From contig JAQGBZ010000182.1 in assembly GCA_034687125.1 (NCBI GenBank), positions 1 through 64,000 of the forward strand: DNA of 64,000 nt, in the 5' to 3' direction. Below the pieces are notes generated by a model, which searched no databases, was not told the DNA's origin, and saw nothing but the letters and a program-made list of their open reading frames with translations. The stretch is from Neelides folsomi. Its lineage: Eukaryota > Arthropoda > Collembola > Neelipleona > Neelidae. The translations under genes and the position numbers were made by a program. Positions 59,440 through 64,000 of this stretch are shown here, piece after piece. Position 1 is the stretch's first letter; every line of letters begins with the position of its first letter.

Positions 59440-62400
59440 TTAATGTGATGGTGTTGCAATTGGGGCTTGTTTCTGATTCTGCTTTATGCCGTGATGAGAA
59501 AATCCCAAGCCGAGGAGCTTTGCAGCGTCTTGTGCATCAGGTTTTGACAGAAGCTGTTCGACAAGATGCTCATCACTGATACCCAAAAGTCTCCCGATCA
59601 AATCTCCATTCTTATCAAAACCCTTTCGACCAAGAAGAGTTGACGTGACTGCTCCTTTAATTCCCTTCGTTGAAGGCGGCGTACCGCCAGTAATGTGTTT
59701 TTTGAGATGGCGAAGCATTGAATGTTTCAATGTGAAGCGACGAGAGCAGTGAGGACAAGTGAAGGGTCTTTCACCGCTATGACTTCTAATATGTCGACGA
59801 AGATCTTCGACTGACCAAAAACGTCTGACACAAAACACACACATTACCTATAAAACAAATATCGTTTAATTCCTGATAATAAACGTAAAACTTCTTGTTT
59901 TGCTCATTTTAAATGGTTTTATGAAATACCTTTCTATGAGTCAGATCCTTTTGATCTGGCGACACATTCACTTCCGTCTCTGAAGCCTCCCCAGGAGGAG
60001 AAGAAGAAAGAGCTCCTTTAGAAATCAAAAGATGAAGAGTCTCTTTGTGATCTTCTTCCATATGTGCAAGTAAAACATCTCGTTCGCCTGCTGCTGCTTC
60101 GCACAAATGACATCTAACCAAAACATCTTATTTGTTTATCTTTTCCAAGCAAAATTGTTTAAATTATATGAAATCATCAATCAGTATATTTATAATCTAA
60201 AAAATATAAACCATCTGGTTCTTTATGAAATTCACCTAAATGCAGCATCTTCTGGACTAGATCCATTAGATGTTGAAAGCTGAGGTTGCCCATTTCCCTT
60301 GTTTGGTTTTTGAGGCGTTAAAGCAAGAACATTATTTTTCTCGAGTTGTGCTTGTAATTTTGAAGGTTGTTTTTCCTCTACTTCTGCTTCCATTTCATCC
60401 TCTCCTTCAACTCCGTCTTCGTCCTCCTCTTCGTCCTCTGTCGTGTTATCTCCTGAAGATGTTTTCGGCCCACCATTGTGTTTCCGAGCAAGGTGACGGT
60501 CACAGTTTGATTTCGTTGTGAAGAGAAGCGGACATTGGCTGCATTGGTATGGCTTTTGACCTGTGTGTGTCAGCAAATGACGACGGAGTGAAGATGACCA
60601 AGGAAATCGTCTCGTACAGAATTGGCATTGAATCTGTTCAACATGCAAACTCGTATATGAGTCACGTGTCGATGAAATTTTTCTAATACTGATATTTATG
60701 AACCTAAATCTCATATTTAGGGTAAACTTTGAACTAAAAAATCAATCTTTCAGATAATATATTTCATAATCAATTAATAAAAGTACCTGTCTACATATTT
60801 AATTTTCCTTCTTTTCTTCATTTCATGATCTCTTTTAAACATTGTTTCAATCGTTAAAATTTGACGAAGAGTAAGATGTACTATTCAGTATGATTTATAA
60901 AATAATTTCATTTGGCCTAGGTTCAATATTGAATTGCATGTATGAAATTAGATTCTTAATATAATGAAAATAATGGTAAATTAAAATTGGTGTTAGTTGT
61001 AAAATAAAATAATGAATAGATAATATGTTTACGAGTTACGAGCTAAGGCGTAATAATTATTATATTTAAATATAACATTACACATTAAGTAAACGTAATA
61101 AGATTGAAAAAGAAACAAATTAAAACTAGGACATGCAGCATGCAAAATGAAATCTGTGCAAAATAAAAAGAAAGCTTCAGAGTGCATTTTTAATAAAAAG
61201 ATTTATTCCATTCGGTTAATATATTTATAGGTAGGTTCGTTAAAGAATAAATGAAACAGCACATGCTAATACAATTCAAAATCATATAGACAAAAAGACT
61301 GAATTAGTATAACGGATAACTTAATGTTTTATATATAATATAAATATTGTGAAACATAATTTACTGGAGTATACTAATAATGTATTAGTTAAAAGTATTA
61401 GTTAACTAAAATTAAAAATAGGGTAATCGTGAAAGACTCGTTTGAATAAAGTATATCAAATAAGAGAATGAATAATATGCTCTTCAAAATAATTAAACTT
61501 TTATTGCATATCTACAAGACTTGCATTACTTGACTTAATGGAATAAAATAAAATGCAATAAATGTTTATTGTTCTGAAAAGTATTCTCTTATTTGATTTT
61601 TCACGTTAATGGACAATTGAGAAAAGTGAAGACGATCAAAAATCATGTGTATAAATACATAACTGCATCCAATAGATAATGAGAAATATGTAATGTCATT
61701 TGTAATAATAATTAATGCTTATATATTAATATAATATATACCTATGTTAAAGTTTTATATTGATTAATAAGTATGTTATAAATAAATTGATAAGTATAAA
61801 TAATGAATATGGGGTAAACAACATAACATCAACTCCAACTAAAGTATATTACACATATAATTATTACGTACTCCCAGTTAAGATTATATTCCTCGAGTGA
61901 CAATGATTACTGATTAACTTTAATATTGGTTATTATGATTATATGTATACTATGATCATGTTTAAAGTTAAGTTGAATAATCCTCACATCACAAAATATT
62001 TTCTGCACAATGTATAATTCAGAATAATTTTTTTAGAATATTGTCTTTATGTGAGGCAGAATTAAAAGTGATTTGCCTATCTCAGGTAGATTTATTTAAG
62101 TATGAATGCACTATGTATGCAAGTATGTACCATTATGTACATGAATTAAAAATAGTATTTAATTAGGTAGTTTCAAAATATACAATATTTTGTAGGCACC
62201 TTTCCTCTTTTAAATATGAAATTTTAAAGTAATATAACAATAAATTAAATACTCGATGAAATACTATTTTCTGAATGAATATCATAATTAGCTTTATAAC
62301 AACTCAAAAACAATGATTACAAACTACAATAATTATAAAAATGGACTTTCAACTTTTCATTATAGTACCATGAAATAAATAAAGTTAGCTATTCAAGTAC

Positions 62401-64000
62401 GTAAGTAATTTGTCATCCCCCCATTAATTGAGCATATATGAATCATATTTAAGTTCTTTTACTATTTAACGCAATAAGAATTGTAATGCTATTGTATGTT
62501 ATGTATTATTTAAACTACTTATGTTGACGCAGATTTAGAACTGGAATAGCCAATAGCTTTAACCTCATTTCATCTATATATATGCAAACTGACTTCAGGT
62601 GGGAATCAAACAAAACTCAATAGAACCAATAATAAATGTTTACTATAATATTTACAAAAAATAAACTAAAGTGTTGCAATTTGAAAAAAACAAAGAGCAT
62701 TATTTTTAATTTTGAAGATTTTTAAATCTCAATGCTTCTGAGAATAAATCCACTTCCTTATTATGAAGACCTTTTTAATTAATACATTGAGAGATATTTA
62801 AAAGGAAATATGTAATAAAATTCTAAGCTCTAAACATTTGTTGAACACTCAATAAAAATGTAATAAACGGTGGTATATTTTTTAAATTGACTGATCAAAA
62901 ATATATTATGTATAAATCCATAATAATTATCAAAATGATCAAAGAAGATTCGTCCTGTTTTGGAATACTTAATTAATGCCAATTAATTTAGAAGAATTGA
63001 CGAAAGGCGTTGATGCTATTCATGTTCATGTACTCCATATTACTGACCTTATGGGGAGCAGAAGAATAAGCAGATTTCTTTTTCTCTCCACATGAAGCCT
63101 TTGAATTGCCAGAATCTCTCTCTTCATCATCTCCAGTTGACCCATCGTCATCATCATCATCATGACCAGTGTCGTCACCTGATCCGTCGCCGTCTCCGCC
63201 ATCTCCTTCAGCAAAATACTGAGCGAAGCTTGAATTTTTGACTCCATCCAGCAGTTGGCTGACACTTGCCAAATCCGGAGTCGATCCCCGTCCCATAATG
63301 AGCTTCCCGTTCTCAATGATATCTCCTTCACCCTCTGTCTCACTCCCAGCATTTCGCATTGAAGAATTTGAGAGCTTACGCTTCAATTGCTGAGCAATGA
63401 CGGCTCTTACATTAACATTCCCAGCCTCCACCTTGTCAAGACCAAGTCCCAGAAGCTTCCCGTCCAACATTCCCATTTGACTGTATTTGTTTGGGTGCAC
63501 CATTGTTGGGGGCCCAACCAGTGGGCTCTGTTGATTCTTCTGACGATTGATAACTCGATTAGATGGACTTCTTTGCCAAACGGTTGGATGTTGATGTTTT
63601 CCATGCCGTTCCATATTAGATCTAATCAAAATCAAATCATTTACAACCTGTTTTATAATAATTTAATCTAATAAATAATCAAATTGTTTATTTTATGTTC
63701 ATTTTTATTATTTTAACAACATACCGAAGAGTGAAGCGTGCAGGGCAATGGGGGCAAGCAAATGGACGTTCAGTTCGATAACGCCTTTGTTTAGGTTTTT
63801 GATATTCGCCACTGTTGTCCATTCTCTTTGACCGTGAGGAAGTGGCTGATGGAGAAACTGACGAATTTGAAGTAGAACCACCATCATTTGTAATGGCTGC
63901 ATTAGCAGAGCTTCGTTTCTGACTATGTGAATCACGTTCCTCCCTCAACTCTCGATCACTTGAGCCTTTCGTTTCTTTTTCAATTACCAAACTTTCACGA
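59440..64000 (-). CDS. RREB1: RREB1/hindsight-type C2H2 zinc-finger protein, 3' part
   Basis: RREB1 (fly hindsight/pebbled) is a nuclear zinc-finger regulator acting downstream of Ras/MAPK signalling. Five coding blocks join in phase on the minus strand: 63725-64000 (continuing past the window), 63048-63621, 60236-60633, 59930-60113 and 59440-59847. Six C2H2 fingers are visible: FACPHCPARFTLR/SNMERHGKHQH, split by an intron; IQCQFCTRRFPWSSSLRRH; YQCSQCPLLFTTKSNCDRH; RCHLCEAAAGERDVLLAH; MCVFCVRRFWSVEDLRRH; and FTCPHCSRRFTLKHSMLRH. TGQKPY and SGERPF linkers join two pairs. The pairs with FPWSSSLRRH and RFWSVEDLRRH are hallmarks of RREB1. Between fingers are acidic runs (poly-Asp near 63150) and a repeated LLGLG motif. 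The N-terminal part lies beyond 64000. A 2.4-kb intron (60634-63047) is the longest seen in this gene. Confidence 0.92.
60634..63047 (-). other. Long intron of the RREB1-like gene
   Basis: Donor AAG/GTCAGT at 63042-63050 and acceptor TTGAACAG ending at 60634, phase 0. It is AT-rich with no exon, transposon terminus or array that I recognise. Reading through the donor gives 19 more codons and a stop at 62988-62990. Confidence 0.75.

Noticed and set aside
1-64000. tRNA genes, CRISPR arrays, retroviral or LTR-type elements, bacterial-style operons
   Set aside because: None could be recognised. The tandem arrays are uninterrupted minisatellites, not repeat-spacer arrays, and all mobile elements seen are DNA transposons.

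Overview
The window looks like nuclear DNA of an invertebrate animal, most likely an arthropod. Genes carry many short GT-AG introns, often 50-100 bases. Intergenic DNA is very AT-rich, and several DNA-transposon families are present. The proteins read as bilaterian orthologs. An SMG7-like gene is present, a gene drosophilids are thought to lack. A crustacean such as a parasitic copepod would fit the composition and transposon load, but that is an inference and not a placement.

Layout. 1-2.7 kb: a perfect 38-bp tandem repeat, a decayed Mutator-like (MULE) transposase with FLYWCH-like and SWIM parts, and a 22-bp periodic repeat. 3.0-4.75 kb (minus): the first five coding exons of ZMYND10, whose MYND-finger exons are not seen before the window edge. 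4.75-28.9 kb: gene-poor, with a Tc1-like transposon (9573-11203), a short TIR element (12523-13061) and, from about 15.2 kb, a long non-coding block clearly less AT-rich than its surroundings. 28.97-31.68 kb (plus): a three-exon heparan sulfate 3-O-sulfotransferase. 31.7-38.6 kb: gene-free, with an extremely AT-rich core.

38.6-55.4 kb is a compact housekeeping cluster on alternating strands: PABPN1 (-), LSM14 (+), ZC3H15 (-), CDC27/APC3 (+) and SMG7-like (-). PABPN1/LSM14 and ZC3H15/CDC27 are head-to-head pairs. LSM14/ZC3H15 and CDC27/SMG7 are tail-to-tail pairs. Four of the five proteins act on mRNA: poly(A) tail synthesis, P-body repression, a CCCH-finger partner of DRG1, and nonsense-mediated decay. 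CDC27 is a subunit of the anaphase-promoting complex. Complete multi-exon reading frames were assembled by hand for these five genes, and every junction keeps phase. A hAT-type miniature element with an internal 41-bp minisatellite sits in the PABPN1/LSM14 intergenic region.

55.4-59.4 kb is AT-rich and gene-free apart from a miniature element with roughly 80-bp inverted termini. 59.4-64 kb (minus) carries the 3' part of an RREB1/hindsight-type zinc-finger gene that continues past the window.

I found no convincing undescribed system. The most useful observations are the ZMYND10 gene that runs into a repeat- and transposon-filled region, a 50-nt intron inside the Tc1-like transposase, the hAT element plus a short upstream ORF in front of LSM14, the stop/splice-donor overlap in PABPN1, a possible short isoform of the RREB1-like gene, and the large compositional block upstream of the sulfotransferase.
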